Below, one piece after another: positions 35,391 through 44,410 of a stretch of DNA of 64,000 bases. This stretch comes from Treponema primitia ZAS-1. GTDB lineage: Bacteria > Spirochaetota > Spirochaetia > Treponematales > Breznakiellaceae. The stretch spans positions 1-64,000 of the forward strand of contig NZ_AEEA01000085.1 in the NCBI RefSeq assembly GCF_000297095.1. Direction: 5' to 3'. Within the stretch, counting starts at the first letter, position 1. Each line of letters opens with the position of its first letter. Under the pieces are notes generated by a model. That model saw nothing but the letters and a program-made list of their open reading frames with translations. It searched no databases and was not told where the DNA came from. The position numbers and the translations under genes are program-made.

Positions 35391-36456
35391 CAGGATGATG
35401 GGGAGACTGGGCGGAAAGAGCAGCCCTATGCTTCCCGAAGAAGTAAGGAGCCCTATGGAAAATTTTTCCGGATATTTTATATGCTCCGACAGGACTGCAA
35501 AGAGTATGCCCCCCCAGGGCCAGGATGGTTACCCCGGAAGCTCCGGTAAAGGAGGTGAAAAAAGCGCAGATAAGCACCGCAGCGATGATCATCCCCCCGG
35601 GCAGCCAACTAAAGAGGCTCCGGAAGGTCTGAACCAGCCGGTCCCCGGCTTTGCTTTCGGAGAGGAAGAAACCAACCAGGGTAAAGAGGGGGATGGGAAT
35701 AATACTGTCCTGGGTAAGGGCCATATATACCTGATTAGGCACCACATCAATTTCCCCCCAGGAAGCCTGAATAAGAAAAAGGGCAAGCCCTCCCATAACC
35801 ACAAAGAGGGGGGTTCCCGCCAAAGCGGCCAGGATAAGGATGAAAATTGCAGGAATCCGTATATAATAGGCCAGGAGAGACAGGGTGTCGGAAAGGGTAT
35901 TCAAAAAAACCGGAAGATCAAAACCCCAGACCGCTTTAGCGATAACCGGCAGGGCGCAAAAAGTTCCCAACAGAACCGCTGCAAAAGGCAGGATCCTGGC
36001 CTTACCGGTAAGGGGGGCTCTGCGGGCAAAGCGGATGGCAATTACCCCGTAACCGATGGGGATAACCAGGGCAAAGACCTTATCGGGGATAAACCCGATC
36101 ATCCGGCCTAAAAGCCCGATTTTGATAAAGGAGACCGAACTCCAGGCAATTATGGTAACCACAAAGGCGGAAAGGCAGTTGGTAATTATCAGCAGGGGTC
36201 TCTTAGCCTTATCACTGAAAAAAACCTGAACCAGGGCTATGGACAGATGCTCAGCGTTTCTGGTGGTAATCATCCCTGAAACAAGTCCCGCCACCAGGAG
36301 CAGGTGGACCAGAATTCCCGAAGAATCGGGAATTCTGGTTTTAAAGAAAGTTCTAAGGACTACCTCCGCCGCCGGCAATAGGGTCAGGCAGAACAGGGAA
36401 AAGTAACAAAGCCCGTCTTCGATACCGTATAGTATCCGCTTTACTCCCCGTCCCAT
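35275..36456 (-). CDS. TRAP transporter TatQM fusion, N-terminal part (frameshifted)
   Basis: From ATG 36456. Residues ~1-160 are the small DctQ part (four TM helices), then a linker, then the first half of DctM (PIPLFTLVGFFLSESKAGDR; FFTSFTGASGVTILALGG). After LALGG the frame gives nonsense (HTLCSPVGAYKIS...); removing one G from the G7 run restores DctM in the frame of 34593-35390. The fused Q-M design matches T. pallidum Tp0958. The intact product would be ~620 aa. It may be a true mutation, phase variation or a sequencing error. Sits after tatT-tatP. Confidence 0.8.
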   Translation of the reverse strand: MGRGVKRILYGIEDGLCYFSLFCLTLLPAAEVVLRTFFKTRIPDSSGILVHLLLVAGLVSGMITTRNAEHLSIALVQVFFSDKAKRPLLIITNCLSAFVVTIIAWSSVSFIKIGLLGRMIGFIPDKVFALVIPIGYGVIAIRFARRAPLTGKARILPFAAVLLGTFCALPVIAKAVWGFDLPVFLNTLSDTLSLLAYYIRIPAIFILILAALAGTPLFVVMGGLALFLIQASWGEIDVVPNQVYMALTQDSIIPIPLFTLVGFFLSESKAGDRLVQTFRSLFSWLPGGMIIAAVLICAFFTSFTGASGVTILALGGHTLCSPVGAYKISGKIFHRAPYFFGKHRAALSAQSPHHPGGSNHHDQYHAPVFRGNYSGAYPGCGAYCLWYHRFDKI

Positions 36457-36461
36457 TGATT

Positions 36462-37481
36462 TTACCGTCCGCCCCGGTGGGTCTTTACAAGACCGTTGAT
36501 TTTATCGTAGGTAGTCCGGTCAAAGGTAGCGCCTTCCAGCAGCGCCGGGATGGCCTTTTCCAGATCATCGTACCATTCCTGCTGCTGCCGGGAATTAAGA
36601 TCGTTAATCACCAACCCGTGCCGGGTCATGGTGGTAATAGCATCACTTTCAAGTTGAGCCAGGGAGGTCTCGATTTCCATCCCAATCCGCCGGGTTATCT
36701 TGAGTATCTCCGCCCGGTGCTGCTCGGGGATCATTTCCCAGGTATGCTTGTTCATCACAATTCCCCCCAGGAAGGGAGCGATATTCACGGTGGACATATT
36801 TTTTGCAACCCCAAAATACTGCATCCCCGCCGAGGCAATGGGGCTTACATAGATGGCTTCGATGGTACCCCCGTTCAGGGCTATGAGGGTCCGGTTGGCT
36901 TCAATAGGTACAACCTGATAACCCATGGATTTAAAAGCCTGGGTCATGGCCGGTTCCTGGGGATCGCTGCCCACCTTCATACGCTTTAAATCTGCGGGAA
37001 CAAACACCGGCTCTTTGGAAAATATCTTTATCCAGCCCCCCCTGACCAGGGCCATACTGTAGTAATCCTTGCTGTTAATCTTCGCTTCCAGATCCGGTTT
37101 TATAACATCAAAAACCGCGGTAAGTTCATCATCGTTCCGGAAAAGGAGGGGGCAGCTTACGGTCAATATTTCCGGGACGATCTTGTTCAGTCCGAAGGAT
37201 GTGAACACCGCCGCCTGGATAACATTCATGTTGAGCTTTTGCAGTACATCCGCCTCAGAACCCTGGGTACCGTTGGGATATATCTGCATCCGCACCTCTC
37301 CGTTGGTGGCGGCGGACCATTCGCTGGCCATGCGGTTCAACGCGGCGCCCCAGGGGGTATTGGCGGGAACCATGGAGGCAAGTTTAATGGTGATCTGCCG
37401 TGCCGGCCGTCTTTGGGCAAAAGCCGTCCCAGGACCGGCGAACAGCATTACTGCGAGAAAAATCAGACCTACCTTTTTCAA
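36462..37481 (-). CDS. TRAP transporter substrate-binding protein (TatP/DctP)
   Basis: 339 aa periplasmic binding protein. Start TTG 37481 (GGAG 6 bases upstream); signal peptide KKVGLIFLAVMLFAGPGTAFA. DctP features: TIKLASMVPANTPWGAALNR near the start, EVRMQIYPNGTQGSEADVLQ, and the Arg-containing LKRMKVGSDPQEPAMTQAFK. In T. pallidum the orthologue Tp0957 (TatP) partners with TatT and is thought to bind hydrophobic ligands; the ligand here is unknown. Five bases before tatQM. Confidence 0.9.
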   Translation of the reverse strand: MKKVGLIFLAVMLFAGPGTAFAQRRPARQITIKLASMVPANTPWGAALNRMASEWSAATNGEVRMQIYPNGTQGSEADVLQKLNMNVIQAAVFTSFGLNKIVPEILTVSCPLLFRNDDELTAVFDVIKPDLEAKINSKDYYSMALVRGGWIKIFSKEPVFVPADLKRMKVGSDPQEPAMTQAFKSMGYQVVPIEANRTLIALNGGTIEAIYVSPIASAGMQYFGVAKNMSTVNIAPFLGGIVMNKHTWEMIPEQHRAEILKITRRIGMEIETSLAQLESDAITTMTRHGLVINDLNSRQQQEWYDDLEKAIPALLEGATFDRTTYDKINGLVKTHRGGR

Positions 37482-37495
37482 AACCTACTCCTTTT

Positions 37496-38449
37496 TTACC
37501 ATTCACCCCAGGTATCGGCGTCCAGTTCAGCGAAGAGCTCCGGCGCCGTATTCAGAAGATACCGGGCCTTGCGCTGGGCCATGATGTTGACCAAGCGGCT
37601 GGCGGGATCCTTCTCTATGTCCACCGCCAGGGCGGATTCAAGACTGCTTTTAAAGGTTTCAATATCCTGGGCGGGTACGCATACCGCCTGGGCGTAGGAA
37701 ACATAGGGGCCCGCAAGACCCCCCTGCGATTTTTCCAGCGCCCGCTGATAATGGGTTTCAACCTTAGAGGGGTCCCCCCCCATGCCCTCGGGTACCGAAG
37801 AATAGAATAGTACGTAGAAATCGTCCAGGGCCCCGGAGTTAAAATCGGGATCCAGTTCATAGGCCCGCGCGATGGCGGCGGTAAGTTCCGGAAGCCGCAT
37901 CCCCAGGTCCAGGTCGAAGGGGTTCATAGCATAGGCGGAGAGGATACCTGCGGCATGCCAGTAGATAAGGGGAACATCCGCCTTTTTTACCTTAGCCAAG
38001 TACGAAGGCTGGACACCCTTTCCATAGGCATCGTTCCAGCCGCGATATTTTTTCTCCAGACCCGATGCCAGGATTTCCGCACCACGGAGGTAGAGTTTCC
38101 GGGCCCGCTCCATCTGCTCTGCCCGCTCAAGGTATTCCTCGGAGGGAAGCATCTCCGCCGGCCCCTGGATAAAGGCGTTGGCGTACATCACAAAAAGAGA
38201 ACCCGTGGTAAGGATAAGCCCCTGGTGATTTGGCTGCGTGGAGAGGAGGGCCTCGTACATTTTTATGGCAAAGGGCAGGGCGCCGGCGATTAGTTCGGGA
38301 TCCGTGTCACCGGTGAACACCGCGCCGCTCCCTTCTCCGGTAAGGGCATTGGCGACCGCCTTGGTTGCCATTTTGTTGATAGAACAGGAGGACAATAGTG
38401 TTAGGGCACAACAAAGGAATACACCCGCAAAGGCAGAACGGTATTTCAA
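37496..38449 (-). CDS. TatT-like TPR lipoprotein of the TPAT transporter
   Basis: About 317 aa. TTG start at 38449 with GGAGGA 6 bases upstream is preferred over ATG 38467. Lipoprotein signal: KYRSAFAGVFLCCALTLLSSC, lipobox LSSC (written in pieces: KYRSAFAGVFLC, CALTLLSSC). The rest is all-helical, four TPR-like pairs (AIKMYEALLSTQPNHQGLIL; EQMERARKLYLRGAEILASG). Matches the layout of T. pallidum Tp0956 (TatT), a trimeric TPR partner of TatP. First gene of the operon, with promoter 38473-38501. Confidence 0.85.
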   Translation of the reverse strand: MKYRSAFAGVFLCCALTLLSSCSINKMATKAVANALTGEGSGAVFTGDTDPELIAGALPFAIKMYEALLSTQPNHQGLILTTGSLFVMYANAFIQGPAEMLPSEEYLERAEQMERARKLYLRGAEILASGLEKKYRGWNDAYGKGVQPSYLAKVKKADVPLIYWHAAGILSAYAMNPFDLDLGMRLPELTAAIARAYELDPDFNSGALDDFYVLFYSSVPEGMGGDPSKVETHYQRALEKSQGGLAGPYVSYAQAVCVPAQDIETFKSSLESALAVDIEKDPASRLVNIMAQRKARYLLNTAPELFAELDADTWGEW

Positions 38450-38472
38450 GGCCTTTCCTCCAATCAAGCGAT

Positions 38473-38501
38473 ATTGTACAAACTCAAGGAAACCCTATCA
38501 A
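38473..38501 (-). promoter_or_regulatory. tatT-tatP-tatQM operon promoter
   Basis: TTGATA (38496-38501), 17 bp, TACAAT (38473-38478) on the minus strand; leader ~17 nt with GGAGGA before the TTG start. Confidence 0.6.
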
Positions 38502-38521
38502 CCCCATCGGGTATTAATTGG

Positions 38522-40318
38522 CTAATCCCCAATAACTTGGCGTATGTCCTTTTTGATGGCATCAAGCTTTCGCCCAGCTTCAGCTTTGGCAGCTTCCAGG
38601 CCGCCTGCGCCTATTTCGGTACAGCTTGAGGCGTAGAACTTGATCTTCGGCTCCGTACCGCTGGGCCGAGCGCTTACCACGGTTCCGTCCTTAAGGTAGA
38701 ACTGGAGCACGTCGCTCTTGGGGAAATCCACCTTTTCGGTCTTGCCGGGCTGGGATGGGTACTTCCACAGCGATTCCTGGATATCCCGAACCTTCTCCAC
38801 CTCAATGCCGCCCAGGGTTTTCGGCGGGTTTTTCCGGTATTCCGCCATGATGCCCTGCATGATAGCCGGTCCCTGAGGTCCTTGGAAGTACTTAGAGATC
38901 CCCGTTTCCTGCCAGTAGCCGTTTATCCCGTACAGTTCGTCCAAGCGGTCCAGGAGGCTTTTCCCCTGACTCCGCCAGTAGAGGGTCATCTCCGCGGTCA
39001 AGGCGGCGGCGGAAACCCCGTCCTTGTCCCGGACCTCGTTTTCCACCAGGTAGCCGTAACTTTCCTCGGTACCGAACACCACCTCGGCGCTCTGGTCCGC
39101 TTCGGTCCTGGCCATCACGTCGGCGATCCACTTAAAGCCCGTAAGGCATTCGTAGAATTTAACCCCGTAGGATTCGGCTACCCGCTTCTGCATCCCCGTG
39201 GTAACAATGGAATTGACCATGGCCAACTTTGTCGGCCCCGCACCCTTGCGGGGTAGTTTACCAGATTCTTGCAATGAAAGGAAGATATAATCCGCCAGGA
39301 GGGTCCCCAGTTGGTTCCCCGTAACCAGGGTAAAATCACCGGGTTTTCCCCGCTTGCCCGAAGGAACAGCAATGCCCAGGCGATCCGCATCGGGGTCGGT
39401 GGCCATGACCACATCGGCGCCCACTTCCTTGCCCAGCTTTAAGGCCAGTTCCAGGGCCGCCGCTTCCTCGGGGTTGGGGAAGGCTACCGTGGGGAAGTCT
39501 CCGTTCCCTTCACGCTGTTCCGGCACGGTGATCACCTTGAGTCCCAAGCTTCCTAAAACCGCTTCCACATGGAGCGCCCCGGTTCCGTGGAGGGGGGTGT
39601 AAACGATCTTTACCTCATGAGCCTTGGCCTTGATAAGAGCGGGCCGGAAAAGGCGGCTCCGGACCATGGCCTGGTAGGGCTCGTCTATGACCGTATCAAT
39701 AATTTCCAGAAGACCCTGGGAAAAGGCCTCTACCCGGGTAAGCTCTTTAATTTCCGTTACCGAATTGACCTCCCGGATGATCCCCTCGTCGTGGGGTGCG
39801 ATAACCTGGGCCCCGTCGTTCCAGTAGGCCTTATATCCATTATACTGAGGAGGGTTATGACTGGCGGTAACCACGATCCCCGTATCCGCCCCAAGACGCC
39901 GGATCGCATAGGACAATTCCGGGGTAGGTCTGAGGGCGGAAAAGAGGTAGGTCTTGATGCCGTTACCCGCAAAAATCAGAGCCGCGGCTTCGGCAAATTC
40001 CGGGGAATAATGACGGCTGTCGTAGGCTATCACCGCGGCAAGTTTTCCGGCTTTGGCCTTTTCCGGGAAAGCCTTGAGGACATAGGTGGCCAGCCCCTGG
40101 GTGGCGCTTTTGACTACCAGGGTATTCATGCGGTTATACCCGCCCCCAATAACCCCCCGCAGGCCTCCGGTACCGAATTCCAGGTTCCGGTAGAACCGGT
40201 CTTCCAGTTCCTTCCAATCCTGCTTTGCCAGAAGATCCTCCACCTCGGCCTTGAAAAACGCATCCTGTTCTTTAGCTATATAGTCCTTTGCCTGGTTTAT
40301 AATTGCGGATTGGTCCAT
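38522..40318 (-). CDS. Phosphoglucomutase/phosphomannomutase
   Basis: About 598 aa from ATG 40318 (GGAGG 5 bases upstream; a frame start at 40363 lies in the promoter). Alpha-D-phosphohexomutase: phosphoserine loop VVTASHNPPQYNGYKAYW (near residue 150), metal loop TDPDADRLGIAVP, sugar loop GTEESYGYL and phosphate loop ARPSGTEPKIKFY are all present. The long form with YNGYK matches PgcA/PGM2-type enzymes acting on glucose-1-P. Downstream of its own promoter at 40335-40363. Confidence 0.92.
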   Translation of the reverse strand: MDQSAIINQAKDYIAKEQDAFFKAEVEDLLAKQDWKELEDRFYRNLEFGTGGLRGVIGGGYNRMNTLVVKSATQGLATYVLKAFPEKAKAGKLAAVIAYDSRHYSPEFAEAAALIFAGNGIKTYLFSALRPTPELSYAIRRLGADTGIVVTASHNPPQYNGYKAYWNDGAQVIAPHDEGIIREVNSVTEIKELTRVEAFSQGLLEIIDTVIDEPYQAMVRSRLFRPALIKAKAHEVKIVYTPLHGTGALHVEAVLGSLGLKVITVPEQREGNGDFPTVAFPNPEEAAALELALKLGKEVGADVVMATDPDADRLGIAVPSGKRGKPGDFTLVTGNQLGTLLADYIFLSLQESGKLPRKGAGPTKLAMVNSIVTTGMQKRVAESYGVKFYECLTGFKWIADVMARTEADQSAEVVFGTEESYGYLVENEVRDKDGVSAAALTAEMTLYWRSQGKSLLDRLDELYGINGYWQETGISKYFQGPQGPAIMQGIMAEYRKNPPKTLGGIEVEKVRDIQESLWKYPSQPGKTEKVDFPKSDVLQFYLKDGTVVSARPSGTEPKIKFYASSCTEIGAGGLEAAKAEAGRKLDAIKKDIRQVIGD

Positions 40319-40334
40319 AATGTCCTCCGGCTTT

Positions 40335-40363
40335 AGTATAGTAAGCCCCCCCTTTATACGCAA
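40335..40363 (-). promoter_or_regulatory. Phosphohexomutase promoter
   Basis: TTGCGT (40358-40363), 17 bp including a G7 run, TATACT (40335-40340) on the minus strand. The leader carries GGAGG before ATG 40318. The homopolymer in the spacer could vary promoter spacing. Confidence 0.5.
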
Positions 40364-40416
40364 GACGTAAAAACAGGGCTTTTTTTCTCTTTTTCCTCCA
40401 TAATCCTTATTTACCC

Positions 40417-40446
40417 TTGAATCTTAATGGACAAACTTGGTAGTAT
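40417..40446 (+). promoter_or_regulatory. oadGAB promoter
   Basis: TTGAAT (40417-40422), 18 bp, TAGTAT (40441-40446); start near 40453 and GGAGG before ATG 40477. It is back-to-back with the phosphohexomutase promoter. Confidence 0.5.
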
Positions 40447-40476
40447 CATTTATCTTGAAAAATATTCGGAGGTTTT

Positions 40477-40731
40477 ATGACTATAGTTGATATGCTAGAG
40501 CAAAGCAGTGTCCTTACCCTGCTTGGTATGGGAATCGTATTTTCATTCCTGGTCATCCTGATTATCAGCGTAACCCTGGTAGGTAAGTTTATCCACGCCA
40601 TTGGGGCGGATAAGGATGTGACTCAGCCTGCTAAACCGGCAGCGGCCGGCGGCGGCGCGGCAAAGGCTACGGCGGTAACGGCTGTTATAAGCGCGGCAAT
40701 TACCGAATATCGCAAAACTGAAGGCCGCTAA
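40477..40731 (+). CDS. oadG: Oxaloacetate decarboxylase gamma subunit
   Basis: 84 aa. One N-terminal membrane helix (VLTLLGMGIVFSFLVILIIS) and an Ala/Gly-rich linker (PAKPAAAGGGAAKATA) to a short charged end: the OadG/DctG-like scaffold that holds the alpha and beta subunits together. First gene of the sodium-pumping decarboxylase cluster, with GGAGG 6 bases before ATG. Confidence 0.85.
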   Translation: MTIVDMLEQSSVLTLLGMGIVFSFLVILIISVTLVGKFIHAIGADKDVTQPAKPAAAGGGAAKATAVTAVISAAITEYRKTEGR

Positions 40732-40743
40732 AACGGTTTTCTA

Positions 40744-40783
40744 AAAGCCAAGTCTGGCTTTCTGAAAGCCAAACCCGGCTTTC
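40744..40783 (+). other. Two tandem hairpins between oadG and oadA
   Basis: AAAGCCA-agtc-TGGCTTT (40744-40761) and GAAAGCC-aaaccc-GGCTTTC (40764-40783), each with a 7 bp stem, fill most of the 81 bp gap. They lack a T-run, so are not simple terminators. They might block or protect RNA and so set the subunit ratio. Confidence 0.45.
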
Positions 40784-40812
40784 TTAACCATTTGTATTAT
40801 GTAGGAGAGAAC

Positions 40813-42867
40813 ATGGCTAAAGTACAATTAACGGATCTGGTGCTGCGGGACGCCCATCAATCCCTCTTTGCAACCCGCATGGTTACCGCCGATATGCTGC
40901 CCATTACGGAAAAACTGGACAAGGTCGGCTATTTTGCCCTGGAAGCCTGGGGCGGGGCCACCTTTGACTCCTGTATCCGCTTTTTAAACGAAGATCCCTG
41001 GGACCGGCTCAAGAAACTCAAGGCCAGCCTTCCCAATACCAAGATTATGATGCTCCTTCGGGGGCAGAACCTCCTGGGTTACCGGCACTACGCCGATGAC
41101 GTGGTAGCGAAATTTGTGGAAGTCGCCGCAAAGGACGGGGTGGATATTTTCCGTATCTTCGATGCGGTAAATGATCCCCGGAACTTCCAGGCCGCCACCA
41201 ACGCGGCCAAAAAAACCGGCAAGCACATTCAGGCGGCCATTTCTTACGCCGTTACCCCCTTCCACACTATAGAAAAGTACGCCGAATTGGCTAAACAGTA
41301 TGCCGATATCGGGGCGGACTCTATCTGTATCAAGGATATGTCCGGCCTCTTAACGCCCTACGGCGCCTATGACCTGGTAAAGGCCATTAAGAAGGTGACG
41401 GATCTCCCCATCGAGATCCACTCCCACGCCACCACCGGTTTGTCCGTGGCCACCCTGACCAAGGCTGCCGAAGCGGGCGCCGAGATCCTGGATACGGTTA
41501 TCTCCTCCCTGGCCATGGGTACCAGCCACAGCCCCACGGAAACCATGGTGGAAATCTTCCGGGGTACCGAATACGATACGGGCCTCGATATCAAGCTCCT
41601 GCTGGAAATTGCCGCCTACTTCCGGGAAGTCCGGAAGAACTACAAGAAATTCGAATCCAGCTTCCAGGGCGCGGACACCCGTATCCTGGTTTCCCAGGTT
41701 CCCGGGGGTATGCTCTCCAACCTCGAAAGTCAGTTGAAGGAACAGGGCGCTGCGGACAAGATGGACGCGGTACTCAAGGAAATTGCCGTGGTCCAGAAAG
41801 ACGCCGGCTACCCTCCCCTGGTAACGCCCACCAGCCAAATCGTGGGAACCCAGGCGGTGTTCAATGTCCTCTTTGGTCCTTACAATCGGCTCTCCGGGGA
41901 ATTCCAGGACCTCATGGTAGGCAAATACGGCGCCTGCCCGGCGCCCAAAAACAAGGACGTGGTAAAGAAATCCATGGACGCCCTCAAGCTGGAAAAAGAA
42001 ATTACCCACCGCCCGGCGGATGATATTCCCCCGGAGTATAACAAATTGGAAGAGGAAGCCAAGAAGGTCCTGGGGACCTCCACGGTTTCCGTTGAGGATG
42101 TATTAACCTATGCCATGTTCCCCAAGGTAGCGCCGGATTTCTTCAAGAAGCGCTCCCAGGGTCCGGTGGTATTCAAGCCCGAAGCCGCTCCCGCAGCGGG
42201 CGCTGCTCCGGCGGCTCCCGGTCAGGCGGCCAAGTATACGGTCAACGTGAACGGCGCCAACTACAACGTGGTGGTTGCCCCCGCAGGTACCGTGGCGATA
42301 GCCCCGGCTCCCGGCGGAGCGGCTGCCCCAGCGGCGGCTGCGGCCCCGGTTTCCGGCGGCGGAGTAACCATCCCCGCCCCGGTGGCAGGAACCGTTTTGC
42401 GCTATGCGGTGGGCGAAGGGGATCAGGTAAAACCCGGCGACACGGTGATAATTATTGAATCCATGAAGATGGAACTGGAAATCAAGGCTACCTCCGCCGG
42501 CCCTGTTCACTTCCTGGTACCCACGGGGACCCAGGTGGCGTCCCAGCAGCCGGTAGCGGAGATTGGCGGCGGCGCCGTAGGTACCGCTCCGGTCGCTGCG
42601 GCTCCCGAAGCTGCTCCGGCCGCGGCTCCCGCAGCAGCGGCTCCATCCGGCGGCGGCGGCACGGTGATTCCGTCCCCGGTGGCGGGAACCGTTTTACGTT
42701 ATGCGGTAAACGAAGGGGACCATGTTGCAGCCGGGGATAATGTCGTAATCATTGAGTCCATGAAAATGGAACTTGAGATTAAGGCAACCACCGCCGGCAG
42801 CGTTCACTTCCTGGCTCCCACCGGCGCCCAGGTCGCATCCCAGCAGCCTTTGGCTGAGATCAATTAG
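40813..42867 (+). CDS. oadA: Oxaloacetate decarboxylase alpha subunit with two biotinyl domains
   Basis: 684 aa from ATG 40813 (GGAGAG upstream; 40792 start is less likely). The N-terminal carboxyltransferase TIM barrel (residues ~4-300) has TDLVLRDAHQSLFATRM, FRIFDAVNDPRN, IKDMSGLLTPY and EIHSHATTGLS with metal His. A conserved PYC_OADA region follows. Then, unusually, two complete biotinyl domains linked by Ala/Pro spacers: biotin lysines K552 and K651, each in ESMKMELEIKAT. The domains are near-identical, so a recent duplication is likely. Catalyses carboxyl transfer from oxaloacetate to biotin for decarboxylation by OadB with Na+ export. No biotin ligase is seen nearby. Confidence 0.95.
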   Translation: MAKVQLTDLVLRDAHQSLFATRMVTADMLPITEKLDKVGYFALEAWGGATFDSCIRFLNEDPWDRLKKLKASLPNTKIMMLLRGQNLLGYRHYADDVVAKFVEVAAKDGVDIFRIFDAVNDPRNFQAATNAAKKTGKHIQAAISYAVTPFHTIEKYAELAKQYADIGADSICIKDMSGLLTPYGAYDLVKAIKKVTDLPIEIHSHATTGLSVATLTKAAEAGAEILDTVISSLAMGTSHSPTETMVEIFRGTEYDTGLDIKLLLEIAAYFREVRKNYKKFESSFQGADTRILVSQVPGGMLSNLESQLKEQGAADKMDAVLKEIAVVQKDAGYPPLVTPTSQIVGTQAVFNVLFGPYNRLSGEFQDLMVGKYGACPAPKNKDVVKKSMDALKLEKEITHRPADDIPPEYNKLEEEAKKVLGTSTVSVEDVLTYAMFPKVAPDFFKKRSQGPVVFKPEAAPAAGAAPAAPGQAAKYTVNVNGANYNVVVAPAGTVAIAPAPGGAAAPAAAAAPVSGGGVTIPAPVAGTVLRYAVGEGDQVKPGDTVIIIESMKMELEIKATSAGPVHFLVPTGTQVASQQPVAEIGGGAVGTAPVAAAPEAAPAAAPAAAAPSGGGGTVIPSPVAGTVLRYAVNEGDHVAAGDNVVIIESMKMELEIKATTAGSVHFLAPTGAQVASQQPLAEIN

Positions 42868-42879
42868 CTGAAGTATAAT
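42850..42879 (+). promoter_or_regulatory. Possible internal promoter before oadB
   Basis: TTGGCT (42850-42855), 18 bp, TATAAT (42874-42879) straddles the oadA stop; AAGGTAGG then precedes oadB ATG 42892. It could be a chance match in an AT-rich gap. Confidence 0.3.
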
Positions 42880-42891
42880 AAGGTAGGTATC

Positions 42892-44292
42892 ATGTTAGAA
42901 CTTAAAAAGAATCCGATGCTGGTTTTCAAGGTTTGTCTTGTTCTGGTCATCGGCGCTTTTGCCATCAATTTTATTGGGTCAGTCTTTGCGCCCCGGGTAC
43001 AGGCCCAAAGCGCCCAGATAGCCGATCCGACTTCGGAGCTGCCCTCCTTCCGGAATCTGAATGGGATCATCCCCAACAGCTCGGATATTCCCCCGGTTAC
43101 CCTGGGCAGTTTTGCCAAGAATATCGTGGAAACCACCAGTATTTACGCATTTATCCACAACGCAACCACCAAAGCAACCCCGGCAGGGACCCCCATTACC
43201 GTATTCGGCTGGCAGGAACTGCTCATGATAGCCGTGGGCTTCCTGGTTATTTACCTGGGGGCGGTTAAGAATTTTGAGCCCATACTGCTCATACCCATTG
43301 GTTTCGGGATTGTGTTTGTAAACATACCCTTTGCCGGTATGGGCGAGGGCGAGGGCTTCCTCAACATCATCTACCATGCGGGGGTCGGCAATGAGTTGTT
43401 CCCCCTGATCATCTTCATCGGCATAGGGGCCATGACCGACTTCGGTCCCCTTATCGCCAACCCAAAAACCGCCATCATGGGGGCGGCGGCGCAGTTTGGG
43501 GTATTCGCTACCCTCTTTGGTATCAGTGTAGCCAATTACCTCCCCGGGGTAGCCTTTAACCTCAAGGAAGCCTGCTCGGTAGCCATCATAGGCGGCGCGG
43601 ACGGCCCCACCACGATATACATCGCGGCAAAGCTGGCCCCCCACCTCCTGGCAACGGTGGCGGTGGCGGCCTACTCCTACATGGCCCTGGTACCCCTCAT
43701 TCAGCCGCCCATCATGCGGGCCCTTACCACCAAGAGCGAACGGCTTATCAGAATGAAGCAGCTTCGGCCGGTTTCCAAAACCGAGAAGATCTTCTTCCCC
43801 CTGGTGGTATTTACCCTGGCTTTGCTCCTCATCCCCTCGGCAGCCCCCCTTATCGGCTGTCTCATGTTCGGTAACTTTGTGAAGGAAATCGGCGTGGTGG
43901 ATCGGCTTTCCAAGACCGCCCAGAATGAGCTCATGAACATCGTGTCCATGTTCCTCTCCCTGGGCGTGGGCAGCCAGATGACCCCGGAAAAGTTCCTGAA
44001 CCCGTCCTCCCTGATCATCGTAGTCATGGGACTCGTGGCCTTTTCCATCGCAACCGCCACCGGCATCCTGGTAGCCAAGCTGATGAACGTGTTCCTCAAA
44101 GATAAAATCAACCCCCTCATCGGTTCCGCCGGCGTATCCGCGGTACCCATGGCCGCCCGTGTTTCCAACAAGGTTGGCCTGGAAGAAGATCCGGGTAACT
44201 TCATCCTGATGCACGCCATGGGCCCCAACGTAGCCGGTGTAATCGGCACAGCCATTGCGGCGGGCGTTATGATCGCCGTGTATGGCGGCTGA
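42892..44292 (+). CDS. oadB: Oxaloacetate decarboxylase beta subunit (Na+ pump)
   Basis: 466 aa integral membrane protein that decarboxylates carboxybiotin and pumps Na+ outward. About 11 TM helices; the Na+-pathway motifs [40 protein letters not shown] and [20 protein letters not shown] are intact. The N-terminal ~90 residues, with a hydrophobic helix and a polar Pro/Ser-rich loop, are longer than in enteric OadB, as in other Gcd/MmdB-like beta subunits. Could equally serve a related decarboxylase (methylmalonyl-CoA, glutaconyl-CoA), but the OadA barrel points to oxaloacetate. Ends before a strong terminator. Confidence 0.93.
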   Translation: MLELKKNPMLVFKVCLVLVIGAFAINFIGSVFAPRVQAQSAQIADPTSELPSFRNLNGIIPNSSDIPPVTLGSFAKNIVETTSIYAFIHNATTKATPAGTPITVFGWQELLMIAVGFLVIYLGAVKNFEPILLIPIGFGIVFVNIPFAGMGEGEGFLNIIYHAGVGNELFPLIIFIGIGAMTDFGPLIANPKTAIMGAAAQFGVFATLFGISVANYLPGVAFNLKEACSVAIIGGADGPTTIYIAAKLAPHLLATVAVAAYSYMALVPLIQPPIMRALTTKSERLIRMKQLRPVSKTEKIFFPLVVFTLALLLIPSAAPLIGCLMFGNFVKEIGVVDRLSKTAQNELMNIVSMFLSLGVGSQMTPEKFLNPSSLIIVVMGLVAFSIATATGILVAKLMNVFLKDKINPLIGSAGVSAVPMAARVSNKVGLEEDPGNFILMHAMGPNVAGVIGTAIAAGVMIAVYGG

Positions 44293-44334
44293 TCGGGGCG
44301 CAGTTTTAGTACGCAGATTTAAGAAATAATTTTG

Positions 44335-44366
44335 GGGAGCCCGATGTGAATCGGGCTCCCTTTTTT
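44335..44366 (+). terminator. oadGAB terminator
   Basis: GGGAGCCCGAT-gtga-ATCGGGCTCCC (44335-44360) with TTTTTT (44361-44366): an 11 bp perfect stem and T-run. Confidence 0.95.
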
Positions 44367-44372
44367 GTAAAC

Positions 44373-44401
44373 TTGACAAAAATTCGATTTTCGTCTAATA
44401 T
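44373..44401 (+). promoter_or_regulatory. Promoter of the radical SAM-glycosyltransferase pair
   Basis: TTGACA (44373-44378), 17 bp, TAATAT (44396-44401). The -10 ends nine bases before ATG 44411, so any leader is a few bases at most. Confidence 0.75.
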
Positions 44402-44410
44402 ATAATTACA

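Noticed and set aside
42979..44379. 466-residue minus-strand frame opposite oadB
   Set aside because: Antisense shadow of a conserved membrane protein; no start signal, and it crosses the oad terminator.
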